Below, one piece after another: positions 22,786-34,049 of a stretch of DNA of 64,000 bases. The first letter of the stretch is position 1. Each line of letters starts with the position of its first letter. The notes below the pieces were generated by a model. That model had not been told where the DNA came from, made no database searches, and was given only the letters and a program-made list of their open reading frames with translations. A program made the translations under genes and the position numbers. Where the stretch lies: assembly GCA_012845835.1 (NCBI GenBank), contig JABAKD010000002.1, positions 11,630,120 to 11,694,119 on the forward strand, read 5' to 3'. The stretch comes from Undaria pinnatifida. Taxonomy: Eukaryota > Sar > Phaeophyceae > Laminariales > Alariaceae.

Positions 22786-23007
22786 CCCATAGTACAGACC
22801 AATCAGAAGGCTCCATTTAGGCCTTTTTTTTTTTTCTTCACAGTCCCTCCCCATAGTACACCATAGTACAGGCCAATCAGCGAGCGACACGAGGGTTGTG
22901 CGCGACGCAACTCTGGTCGGGGGTTGTGCGCGGCGCAACTCTGGTGGTACAGTAGTAGTGCTGCTGTAGTACTGCTGGTACAGTAGTAGTGCTGCTGTAG
23001 TACTGCT
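22786..23007 (+). promoter_or_regulatory. left subterminal repeats, likely promoter/transposase-binding region
   Basis: Three different words are each present twice between the left TIR and the first ATG. CCATAGTACAG(A/G)CCAATCAG ends at 22806 and at 22881, and holds a CCAAT box. GGTTGTGCGCG(G)CGCAACTCTGG occurs at about 22894 and 22922. GGTACAGTAGTAGTGCTGCT is in a perfect 31-base tandem at 22946-22976 and 22977-23007. Paired subterminal words are typical of transposase-binding sites, and the CCAAT boxes may serve the promoter; both roles are inferred. Confidence 0.5.
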
Positions 23008-23068
23008 GTGGTCAGCTCTGCCCAAGCGGCGCCCCAGCAGCGGCGGCGTACCTCTAAAGCACAAAAAC

Positions 23069-26000
23069 ATGAGGCAAATACATGTTGTCCATACGGCGAT
23101 CTTTGTGGCGCTGCTGCTATTCGCCCGGGATGGAATTCAGCGTGTGGTCGCTCCTCCTGCCCCTGTCGGGAGGCCGGCAGGGAAGCAGAATCGAACGGGT
23201 GCGGGCAAGCCAGGACCTCCATCCCAGGCCGACAAGAGACGCAAGATCATGGAGACGAAACGGCATGATAGCCGGTGGAAACGGTGGTCGGGGGTTGGAG
23301 GAGCAGAGCAGGGTAACTCCGCCGGGGGCAACAGCAGTGCTGGGCAACGTCGTTCCTCGGCCGGAGGGGATAGTGGAGGTAGCAGCGGCGGAGGTGGCGA
23401 CAGCAGTAGCAACAGCCACAGCAACAGCAACGGCGGCGGCGGCGGCGGCGGCAGCGGCAGCGGGAGCGGCAGCAGCACCGCAACTCCGCCCACACCGGCA
23501 TCCAGCGGCAGCGACAGCATAGGCGGGCAACCTTCCCCCTTGCCGGTGAGAAAAATGGATAAATTGCTCTGCTACTGCGAGGAACAGAGTATTGGTGACA
23601 CTACTGCTGTTGGCAACATGTGCGTACAAGTAGTCGTGAGGTGTGTTGCTGTAGTGTTGCCTGTGCCGCATTCCCAATGTTTGCTGTGAGGCGTCACCTG
23701 TTTGGGTTATCTTAAGTTCGCCGCAGAGGGAGAAACTGCTGTAGCTGCGATGCTCGCGGTGTACTGGATAGAGAAAAGCACTCATGGTGTGTTTTTTCGA
23801 GAGGGGAGGAAGACTCTACGAGTATAAGTTCGAAGCATGTTGTATTGTACGCAAGTGGTGGTGTGTCAGGAGACCCACGTACGTGTGACAGAACCAGCCC
23901 GATGCCCGCTTTTAGACCCGTCAGTTGTTTCATTTGCTCAATTCTGCACCTGGCCCGCCATACGCGTCAACAGAACATGCCGGTGCAGTCCTCGGGTCAG
24001 AGCAAGTTTCTGGCGCAGATCAAGGATAAGATTTCGAGGAGCGCCCCAAACCACGTCATCGGGAAATATCTTTTCGACGACCTGTGGGTTCACCCTCCAA
24101 ATCCGACGATGGTCAAGACCTTGGACTTGGAAGATCATCATCTTCGTTCTGTGTTCGTGTGGATCCCTGAGTTCACGTTCCCTGCTGCGTTCCCGGAGGG
24201 ACGGCCGCCTTGTCCGCGCTGCAAAACGACGTCTCGAGTGATTGCGAAAGGATTCACGCAGAAGGAATCCCGACGAGTTATTATGCGGAACTCCTGCTGC
24301 GATCTCCTCGGGTATTTTTACCACTGCCATGGCTGCAAGAGCAACAACAAGGGCAAGGAGAAGGTAAGACTAGCATACAATAGGTGGTCTCGTCGCTGTT
24401 TACGCTGGTGGATTTACACGAAAGACCCTTCACAATAGCAGTGGTATTGTTGTCGTGCCACAGCACATCCCATTAGCGAGGACCATGGATGTTACTGACG
24501 TGGACCCTGTTTCTTGTGTTTCCTCATCAGGTTTCTACCGTTCCTGAGAGATTCTCGAGCTGGGATGCTGGAGTTTTGTCACAGCTTCCTCTATTCGTGC
24601 GGGAGAGCTTTCCTTTCGTACTGACTCGCAAGTCCGCTATTCACGCGGACGTACTGGAAGAATCACCGACAATTTGGTGCACGCCAAAGGCTTCGCGGCG
24701 TCGCGCGCCGCTTTGGAGTAGGCGCACCTGAAGGAATTCCACGCGAGGGAGCTCAAGTACTACAACATGCTTTTGTGGCGGAAGCAGAACGTGCTTCTAC
24801 AGCCGATCACAGCAGTCAGGGACTTTGGGTCTTTCGGTGATCCCGACGGGTACAATGGCTTTGTGCCTTCGGAACACTATCTGTCCTCGGTTTGGTGCTA
24901 TGTGATGCAGAACAGGCCCGTCGCAAAGCTCGACAAGCTGGTGCAAGGAGTGGAAGGCGAGGTGAGGGTGCTTGTAGAAGTTGCAACGGTAGCGACGGAG
25001 TCAGCTGAAAAAGTTTGGTCGTCAGACCCTTGTCCAAAAGGTAGGGTTGTACGTGACAGCACATTTCACTTTATATTTCGGTTCCCCAAGCGGTACATTC
25101 GATTACAGCTTAGCGCTGTCAGTCATGGAGGCTCTGTTCCCGCCTGTTGCTCACGTAGTACTCCTTTGGCGCAAATTCTTTGGTTAAACCCTGTGATTTC
25201 CAGGAACGCTGGTCTCGGGAGTTGTTTTGCCACCTGCGCCAACAGAGCATTGACGGAAAAGTGCTGAAGGTGGACGGCTCTCACAAGTATGTCAAGCTTG
25301 TACGCGTTTTCGACTCCGGTGCTGCGGGTGGCACGAAGCCTGTCCACTGCATAGTCACGTTCTTCAACGAATTCGAGCAGGTTCGTTGCGAGTGGTTGAT
25401 AAGGGCTGAGATTCAATTTCAATACAAGATTTATCTGAGTGGTCCATTTTTTTTTTCGTATCAAAGTAGAGAACGGACTCTTGAGTACCCCTTTACGTCG
25501 TTGTCCTCGTTGACTGGAACCGTGCTCCCGCTCCGGCGGATGATGACCACTGTCTGCACGATTCGTTGAGTAGCAGGTTGGACATTGTTGTGCATTTTGT
25601 CGCATTTTCGTACCAGAGCAGTCTTTGCCTCACGTTCGTGGTCGTCTTCTCCTCGTCTGCAGGTTGTGTTTCAGAAGGCCTTGCAGTCGGCCTCTCTCAG
25701 GGAACTCAAGGCGGACGTCAAACTGTTGTTTGCAACACGATACACGGGAAGGGGGTTTCAGTTGCCAACGGTTTTGTACACTGACATGTGCTGCGAAGAC
25801 AGGGCGTTAATGGTGGAGATCTTTCGAGAGATGCGCGATGAGGGGCACGATTTTTCTGTCGATGATGATGTGCCGACTTCCTCTGACGGTCCGATATTTC
25901 AGCTTCCTCCCGATGTACGGCAAATCGGCTGCATTCACGCAAGCAGAGACACGAACCTTGTCAGGGCCGGGGTTGACAAGCTCCGGCAGGAGGCCAGGGT

Positions 26001-29000
26001 TAGCGGCCGTGTTCTTGGTCTAGACATCGAGTGGGAGGTATCTCGTGCTGGTGCCCCTCCCAATCCACCCGCCACGATCCAGTTGGCTACAGGGAAGGTA
26101 GTGGTGATCTTTCATGTCTTGCATGGTCAACGTACTCCTCCCGACAAACTGCCGCAGTCGTTAGCGGGCTTGTTGGAGGATGCTGGTCTCGCCAAGACGG
26201 GTGTCGGGATCAAGGGTGATTGCACTCGGCTTCAGCGGTTCTTTGGTGTGGAAGTACGCAATGTAGTTGATCTACCAGGACTGGCGCTGCAACGCAAGGT
26301 GAATGTGGGCCGAAGACGGAGCCTCGCGGATCTGTGCCTTCATCTCCTGGGACAACGTTTGCAGAAGGAGCAGCACCTGAGACTCGCGCTGGAACGTGGC
26401 GGAGCTCGAGGAGGAGCAGAGGGGGTAAGCTGCGTTTGAAACACATTGAAGCATCGGCTGTAGCCCAATCCTCGCATACTGCTGTTCCTTCGTGTATGTT
26501 GTCCACTTGACCATTGCGCACGCGGGTGTTGTTGTGGTGCAGAGAAAGCATACGTCGGAGGTGTTAAACGTCACCGTTGTTCCCTGCCTCGTCCTCCTTG
26601 TTTTCTCCTTGCCGAAGGTATGCTGCACGCGATGTATACGCATCATACGTCTTGTACGGGCGCATCTCGGAGCTTTCTGATCCGATTTTCAGGGAATCGG
26701 AGGAGTTGCACCCCGGGGATAGTGTTCGTCTCTACACTCGGGGCGGAGATGAGTGCGTGGGAGAAGGCTGCATCGTCGAGTACGGAAAAGAGACATGGGG
26801 TTCAACAGGCATCTTCCTCGCCCCTCGACGTGCTACCCGCGGCCTTACTCGACGGTGGGTCGTGCGGCTGTCAAAGGTGCTTGTGCCCCTCGCAAGCACC
26901 TTGTATCCCGAAGAGACCGATGCACCACGGACCCAGCTGACCACGCAGGTGGGAGGCCGGTTAGGTGAAAATCTGCTGTGGGACGCAGATCGCATGCGGA
27001 AGACAGTAGGGATGACACCCTCTCCGGCTGCACCTGCGGGTCACGGCGGCGGTCCGAATGCTGGTGGAGGAGCCGCGTCCTCAACGGCAGGAAGTTCGGG
27101 TGCGGCTGTCACGGGTTTGGCTGGATTTGTGACTCCATCTGAGCCGTTCTTCGCTGGAGAACTTGCTGGCGTCGAAGCTCTGAGCGAATCTGCGTCGTCA
27201 CTTGCTACAAGTGCAAGGGTTGGCGAAATGGGACGGAGAGAAACAGAGGTGGAGCGCAGCGGAACGGAGCGGGGTGTGGGCGAGGTGAAGCTTGACGAGC
27301 CCATGGAGGCCGACGACCATACCGTTGCGGAAGCCGGCCCCGATGGCCAAGGTGAAGCGGAAAGCCTTCTTGAGTGAGTAAAGGTTGGCTGTCGGTTGTG
27401 CCCATCAGTTTTTAGAAACCTGGCACGGATCGCAGAGGGGTGTATTACCCTTGGGCATGGCGTGCGCTTTAATGCGCCGTTTGTTTTTTTAAACTTGCAC
27501 AGTTCGGAAATCGAAGCCCTGCGGTCGCGCTCTGTGATCTAAATAACAAAAATAGTTTCGTTCCCGTGTCCTCCATCGGAAAACGCCTTTGCTACAGATG
27601 GGCCGGCTGCGCCTCAAACTGGATCCTTTTCACGCCATGCAGCGGCTGAGCAAACTTGTCCTCAAGAGCCACGGTGCGTGTGGGGCGTACATGGCGCGTC
27701 TTAGAGATGCGTTGTTCATGGTCCACTCGGAGGATCTGGCGGCCGTGGAAGCAGCGCTGCGTCTATTGGGGAAGACTCCTGCAGAGATCGAGGAAAAAAA
27801 GAAAACCGACTGGGCGTACTTTCTTCAGAGGTGCCGCAGGTACGACAAGTTGTGGGACGCGTTATAAATATGTGTAAATGTCGTTTTGTTTTCAAAAGTG
27901 TAACAGGTTTCTTTTCTAGTTTTGAGCGGGTCAATTTCGTTGACCTCCGAATTTCGACTTGTCAAAAACCAAGTGAGATTGACGTGGTTGCTGACAGTGA
28001 AAAACCAAGTTGCACCTTGCCCCCCGATGACGTTTGTAAACCCGACAGGGTGATTCCTCAATCCGACCAGCTAGCCGATCGCTTCGATTTGGTTCACCGC
28101 ATCTACGGCCACCTCCTCGATGCCAAAACCAAGCAACCTTTGCTCCGAGCAGAAGCATGGGAGGCCGTAAAGCGACTCAGAGTTCACATCAAAGCCGGTT
28201 GCTTGAGTGACCCTCCAGGTGTCGCCCTGTATTTCGAGGCAGGCAAGGATTCCGCGACGGGCTGCTCGCTGTTTCGCTGTGTTCGCGGCACCAATGACCT
28301 GGAGGGGTATCACTTGCGCATGCGCCTCCTGGCGGCATGGTGTATTTCACCACTTCTCGCTCATCTTCTGCTCCTCGAGTACAACTACAGGTGGAACCTG
28401 CGCCAGGCCGTCAACAACCGTGGCCTTGACTCATCTGTTGAGGGGTTCTACGATCAGCCGGCGCTCGAAGCCGTTCAGGTCGGATGTCCATAGAATGAGC
28501 GCGTTGTTGCTTGAAGGGTTCGGGTGATAATTTGTGTCGCGGTTTAATCGTCAAGTTTTTCCCCGCATTCATAGTATTCATTCGACGCTGCATGGTCAGT
28601 AACGATTCCCTATCGCCGGCTCCTTGTCTTGACAAAGAATGACGTCCATGCTTTTCGTAAAGGCGAAGTACTCAAGCTGGGTGCCGACCAACGCGTATAG
28701 CGATACGGGGGAACGCAGCGGGTTTGTCCGGAGTGTTCCAGAAGGGGGTGAAGGGGTCGAATCGCTTGATGATTCCGAGTTGGATGGGCAGGAGAATGAC
28801 GGCGAGGCCGTCCCGCTTCCGGACCTGACGCAGTCGGCGGCTGCCCTCGCAATCATGCAGGGAGTGCAGGTGCCCGCCATGCCGGTCAGTACCGCTTACG
28901 AGCGCAACAAGTTTGGTGAAATGTCGCTGACATTTGCTCGTGCGAGTGGGTCGCAGTCTTGCCCTGACTTCGATGCCTTCGCGATCGAGTGGAACAAGGC

Positions 29001-29695
29001 CGTATCTGCCATAGAAGGAGAAAAGAGTCCGGCGGTGCCCATCTTCAGGAAGACGGCTGCATCCTTGAAGTCCTTCTGGAAAAAGTGAGCAAGATTTAAG
29101 AACCCGGTTTGATTTTCCTTCCTGCATGCTCCGCCCGTATTCCAGCGTTGTAAGCAAGCGAATGACAGCAACCATTTTGCGCACCCTATCTCAAGGTGGC
29201 AGGCACGGCGAGAACATCAACATGAGGGACACTATGCGGCCCGCTCAAACCGTGGGAGCGTCCGTCAGGAGCCAGCTTCGTGCGCCCATGGATGTGCAAG
29301 GCGCTGCAGCCGCGCCGGCAGAGCCCTGGCTGCCGTCACCGCCAGATGGCTTTTTGTTTCCTGCGCAGATGGCGGAGGTGGGAGGAGTCAGCAGTTCATC
29401 GCAAGCTGCCGGAGCTGCTGGTTCTGATGTTAGTGCTGTGTCAGGCGCTTCTTCGGCGGCGGGTGCTAAGCGGCGGAACCAGCACTGCCGTACGTGCGGG
29501 CACAAGATGCGAGTCGGAGCCTTCAAACGTCACCACAACCAGTTCTTGTCATCTCCAGGTCCCATTTGCACCGTGCCAGAGAGTCGACGCCGCGTCAAAG
29601 TCAACCCGAGTGCCACGAGGCCCATCCGGATGTTCGGTAGCGAGTGTCACTGCGTCGAGGATGATGCTTACCCGGGGGGGTGCAGCTCGAAGTAG
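23069..29695 (+). CDS. putative DDE transposase with embedded 3'-5' exonuclease domain
   Basis: Exons joined in consistent phase: 23069-23545, 23974-24363, 24531-24961, 25204-25380, 25663-26424, 26618-27373, 27503-27533, 27598-27839, 28049-28478, about 28657-29084, 29146-29695; about 1,550 residues. Order: Gly/Ser-rich disordered start with basic KRRK; zinc ribbon (CPRC...CHGC, exon 2); FSSWDAGVLSQLPLFVRESF block; first acidic motif KVDGSHKYVK (Asp at 25273); LYTDMCCEDR (Asp at 25783). A DnaQ-type exonuclease follows: LGLDIEWE at 26014-26034, GVGIKGDCTRL, RSLADLCLHLLG, and YAARDVYASYVLY across a splice. Then LKLDPFHAMQR (Asp 27622), RGTNDLEGYH (Glu 28302), and a C-terminal zinc motif CRTCGHKMRVGAFKRHH. 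The exon 2-3 part resembles the DUF6729-type region of eukaryotic exonuclease proteins. Lesions: one base lost near 24657, TAG at 24719-24721, frameshift near 26383. The acceptor near 28657 is uncertain. Confidence 0.75.
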
Positions 29696-29915
29696 GTGGA
29701 CCATAAGTCTACGTCAATGAAAGGGTTCGCGTTTGATAGCGAGAGCACGTACCTCGAGGGCATGGTTGTCTTGGGCAGCCCATTATCGTGCCCACAGGGT
29801 AGGCGCGTTGTGCAGGCATGCGTTTATGGATGTAGCTTAAGGGAGCATGTAGTGGCATAATCTCGGTTGTACTCGGGGCTCCACTTTTGCATTCTTGAAA
29901 GAACAAATACATTGA
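29696..29915 (+). other. 3' flank of the transposase gene inside the transposon
   Basis: Non-coding stretch between the transposase stop and the 269-bp duplication. It presumably holds the 3' UTR. Confidence 0.4.
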
Positions 29916-30453
29916 CACAGATTTTATTTTCGTTCGGTCTTGGCTCTCCTCTTGGACACTGTATTCCACGTCGATCGTTCTACGTGGCATCCCAATGGGT
30001 AGAAGACATCAAACGCTTCAATCCGATACCTTGTTTGTCGACGTACTCCCATTTGATCAAAAGTTATGCAACATTTACTGCTTGTAGTTGTGATCTTTTA
30101 CACGTGCCGTTGACCAAAAAATTCGGCCAAAAAAAAAATTCTCGCTTCGCGCGAAAATAATGCAACTATCGGGCAAGGTAAGAGCACAGATTTTATTTTC
30201 GTTCGGTCTTGGCTCTCCTCTTGGCCACTATATTTCACATCGATCGTTCTACGTGGCATCCTATGAGGTAGAAGACATCAAGCGCTTCAAACCGATACCT
30301 TGTTTGCCGACGTACTCCCATTTGATCAAAAGTTATGCAACATTTACTCTGCCTGTACGTAGTTGTGATCTTTTACACGTGCCCTTGACCAAAAAATTCG
30401 GCCAAAAAAAAATTTCTCGCTTCGCGCGAAAATAATTTAACTATCGGGCCAGG
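29916..30453 (+). repeat. 269-bp tandem duplication at the right end of the transposon
   Basis: Two copies (29916-30184 and 30185-30453) begin CACAGATTTTATTTTCGTTC and each ends AACTATCGGGC(A/C)AGGTAAG. The inner copy therefore ends in a rudiment of the TIR start, and only the outer copy runs into the full TIR. Both hold TTGACCAAAAAATTCGGCC and TCTCGCTTCGCGCGAAAATAA. Confidence 0.85.
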
Positions 30454-30474
30454 TAAGACCATGGGGGTCGAGCC
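30450..30474 (-). repeat. right terminal inverted repeat
   Basis: Reverse complement of 22757-22781 without mismatch. Read on the plus strand it starts CAGGTAAGACCATGGG, which contains a consensus 5' splice site and an ATG in good context. Target duplication GAAATTGG follows at 30475-30482. Confidence 0.92.
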
Positions 30475-30482
30475 GAAATTGG

Positions 30483-30892
30483 CGAGCTCATAGATATAAT
30501 CCAGAACGGCATTCCAGGAAATTCGACAGTCACAAACTTTAACCCAACCAGAGCCTTGCAGTATGGTAATCACGGTTGTGTACGAGAGCACATGGGCTTG
30601 GTGTGGGAAAGTTGTTGGACGACATTCGACGAAATCGGGTCCTTGTGTTCAACAGAGATTCAGCGTCGTCAGTTAAGGGCCTACGTGTGGCACCCCTTGG
30701 TGCAATTGTTACACACAAAGTAAGAAATATCAACGACTACTTTTTTGAAGTACAAGCAGCCAGAAGAGAGAAGGGAGGATTGAACAAAGAGACACATACG
30801 GAAGAAATGCCGAAATACCTCTGCGGGCAAGCCCTTCTAACCCTATTGCAGGCGCTAACCGATCTCCGAATAAGGTTCCCTCAAAAACGATT
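30483..30892 (+). pseudogene. reverse-transcriptase-like ORF, part right of the transposon
   Basis: Continues the frame of 22624-22756 up to about 30608. There one base is missing in a run of A, and the frame then continues as KLLDDIRRNRVLVFNRD and LRVAPLGAIVTHKVRNINDY. It stops resembling RT after about 30892 (LRIRFPQKRFF), before the catalytic aspartates, so it was already truncated when or after the transposon inserted. Confidence 0.55.
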
Positions 30893-31150
30893 TTTTGCCG
30901 TGATCGGTACGTTGCATTGGTCCGATTGTGTGCATCTTCCCGAAGTGGCGTGGAAGCTCGCAGCCTTTGTGCTCGCCCCGCCCGTTCACTCCACTTCCCG
31001 ACTTGTCTCTCCAGATCAAGGTCTCATGAATACTATATCTCTTTCTCCAGAAATCACGGATTTACCAACACGCTATAGTCGGCTGCTGCTTTGTCCCCCT
31101 GGACTTGCTCGACTGGTCTGTCGAGGAAGGCTTGACCACCCTGCTTCATC

Positions 31151-33956
31151 ATGGCTGAAGTGGGGAACGAAAATCCTGCGGTCAACTCATCTCAGGGTGG
31201 ATCGCAGGAGGTTGGTGAGAGGATGGGTTCCTTAGAGACACAGTTGCCTGAGCTTGCGACTCTAGTGTCATCTCAGCAAGATCTACTTAAGTCGCTCGTT
31301 GATGCAGCAAGGAAAGAAAGTGGAGTCCTCTGGTTCTGAGCGTGTTTCACCTAGAGACACCGGACTCGAGGCTGGTGTGCACTAATCGGGTTGACCAAGG
31401 CTTCGGCGTCTCCAGCATGCGGGTTGGGAGTAGGAGTGTTAGCTCAGGCTTGAATCCCCATGTATCTGCTGAAAATCGTTCCTCTGTTCCTGCAGTAAAC
31501 TTTGGTTCGATTCACGGGACTGTCGGTAGGGCTGCTGTAGGTAGCCAGTCCGCTGTTCCGCCCGCTCCTTCTCTGTCGAGTGAGTGGTGGGAAAACGTCG
31601 CCAGTGGAAACATACTGATTCCTGGGGCTGACATTACCGACACGGGAGAGAAGTTGGGTAGGGGTCCTTTTAAAGTTCCCAAAGCTCCTGCTTTTGACGG
31701 CAGCGACGTGTCGTACCCCTCATGGTCATAGAATTTTCTGCTGAGTGCCCGACACAACAACCTGTATGAGGCGTTTGTTTCCGACACTGAGGTTCTGATT
31801 GCAGATATTGGTTTTGACTTGACCCCCTGGGTAGAGAAGGGTTTCAATGTGGATGCGATTCGTCATGCAGAGATCGCTTGGTGGTTTTGTTCGACTGCTT
31901 GAAGAAGAATAGTCTGAAAACCATGGCCAGGCACGCTGGTTCCCCCAGCAAGGCGTTTTGTGTGCTCCAGGATCATTTTCCGACGTTGAGCCAGAGTCAG
32001 ATTCGTGTGCAGGAGGAGAAACTGAAGTCACTGCGCGTGCGTTCGAGCGAAAATCCCGCAACCTTCTTTGCATCCATGAGAGAGACACTTGGTGTTCTGC
32101 AAATGCTTGAAGTCAAGAAAGATGACAGGGAGGTGTGTAATCTGATGCTTGAAGGGCTGTCGCACGAGTACAAGACTTTGCGTGAGACTTTTGTTGTGTT
32201 CTGTTCGAATGACCCATCGTTCATCGAGACTAAAGTGCGTGAGCGTTACCTAGACTTGCAGGCACAGGGTGGTTCGAAGAAAAACAGTAGTGTTGCTCTG
32301 GTGTCTAGGACTGAGAGGAAGAGTAGCAAGAAGCACAACAAGCCGAAGTCTAACTCCGAGTCTGAGTCGTCCAAGAAAAGTACTTTTCAGGGGAAGTGTT
32401 TCAAGTGTGGGGAGAAGGGTCACTTGAGGAAGGACTGCCTGGCTCGCATCATCGCTCACCCCACACAAACTGGGAAATCCGAGGCCGACCGGGATAAGCG
32501 CGGTGAGAAGTCTTACGTTTCTCATTTGGGGTGTCTGCTAGCACGCCGGAATGGTGTGTTTGTGCAGGCATGTGAAGAGTTGCGCAGTATGATGTACGAT
32601 GTTTCTGGTTTGAAGTATCTGCTAACATCACGAGATGATCTGATTCTGAGCGCTGTCAACAAGGATATGATTATGAACGCTGTTAACAAGTCTAAGTATT
32701 TCGAGATTGGTATGCGGACACGGGCACTGCTTTTCACATGACAGAATCTCCCGCTTGCATGAAGGATTTGAAGCCTTGCCAGAAGAACGTTAATGGGATT
32801 GGTGGCGTGTCTTCTGAGGTAGAATTCTCTGGAACACTGGAGTTGGTGTTTGTGACTTGCTGACAGCGAGTTTTCAGTAAACCTAACCCTAACCTCAAGT
32901 AGAGCTGAAGAACGTGTTGTACTCCCCCAACTTTGGATACAACCTCTTTTCTCCGAGCGCAGAGTTTGATGGCGAGTCATGGAATGGTCGTGGTGGTCCT
33001 GATGGTGTTATGACAGCTTTTCAAGGACAAGTCACTTTTCAGAACTTCGATGGCAGGCTGGTTGCGACTGCGTATTGTCTAGGAGAAGACTATTGGTACG
33101 GTGTTGGCTGCCCTCCCTCCTACAAACCCCAAGCATTAAACCACGATGGACGAGAACGAGTTCCACAACATTTATGCTCATTCGCACGAGGCATTGCTTC
33201 GTACCACTTCAAACAACTAGGTACCGAGTTGGTTGGTGACATGCATGCTTGTACGGGATGTTCAATGTCGAAGGCTATTAGGAAAGGAATTTCTCATGAA
33301 ACTAAACGTACATCAGATAAAAAGTTGGGCAGAGTTTTTGTTGACCTGGGAGGGAGGAAGAACGTTGCGTCCGTAGGAAGTAAACATTACTTCATGATTG
33401 TGACGAATGATTTCACAAGACGTGCATGGATTTATTTCCTGGGAAATAAATCAGACGCTGGCGGTGCTTTCCGAAGTTTTCTTGCGAGTGTGCGTGCTGA
33501 TGGGATCCCATTGGTTGAGATTGCTATATTTGACCATGGAGGGGGGTTTTTCGGGGGGGATTCGCGTCTGTGTGCAATGAGCTTTTGATCAAACAAGAAT
33601 TCACTCCGGCTTATAGTCCGCAATATAGTGTTGCAGAGCGTGGGTTGGGATTGATTCAGGAGGCCGCGATGGCGGCTCGTATTCAGGCGAAGGTTCTTTT
33701 TGGGCATGTGCAGTTACCCAAGACTGACAAACGCTGGGCTGAAGATAAGCACTGGGCCTGCGAAGCAATGAATCACACCGCACGATATGCTAACCCTGAC
33801 TCTAAGTCACCGTATGAGATGTGGTATGGAGAACCTCGACGCTGCCTCGACGCTGCCAGGGTCTATGCTGACATTTTTTTTCTTTGCACATGTCCGGACA
33901 GCTACTGCCCAGAGTTTACTAAAGCTCGCGGAGATACTGCGCCTTACAGCGTTTAA
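31151..33956 (+). pseudogene. Ty1/copia retrotransposon: gag, protease and integrase remnants
   Basis: ATG at 31151 opens a gag-like frame that is interrupted by a shift near 31336, a TAG at 31729-31731 and a shift near 31890. The main gag segment (31878-32741) has a CCHC zinc knuckle (CFKCGEKGHLRKDC, 32398-32439). A protease start follows with WYADTGTAFHMT near 32708. The integrase lies at about 32914-33956: GRVFVDLGGRK (first Asp), FDHGGGFFGG (second Asp) and YSVAERGLGL (Glu), split by a frameshift near 33550-33570. The copia RT and RNase H that should follow are not visible, and no LTRs of this element were found in the window. The element is dead. Confidence 0.8.
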
Positions 33957-34049
33957 TAGTGCAAGTGGGAATCGGCCCGTTTGATGCGGTACTTGGGGGC
34001 AAACAGCCTTTCTGTTCGACTGCGGGCGTACACACCTTTTCTACAGCTG

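Larger units (their letters stand above)
22757..30474 (+). mobile_element. TIR DNA transposon, 7,718 bp, 8-bp target duplication
   Basis: The ends are perfect 25-bp inverted repeats (22757-22781 and 30450-30474), beginning GGCTCGACCC and ending CTTACCTG when read inwards. Immediately outside lies the same 8-mer GAAATTGG (22749-22756 and 30475-30482). Removing the element and one copy of the 8-mer joins two halves of an RT-like ORF in frame, which is independent support for the insertion site. The element carries one multi-exon gene (23069-29695), repeated words near the left end and a 269-bp tandem duplication near the right end. An 8-bp duplication is seen in hAT, P, Merlin, Novosib and Zisupton/KDZ groups. 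The protein does not look like hAT or P, so the superfamily is left open. Confidence 0.92.

Noticed and set aside
23069..23785. Overlapping minus-strand Ala/Pro/Leu-rich proteins
   Set aside because: Shadows of the GGC/AGC-rich first exon of the transposase.
30893..31150. LTR of the copia element ahead of its gag
   Set aside because: No matching second copy exists in the window and no TG...CA boundary or primer-binding site could be defined.
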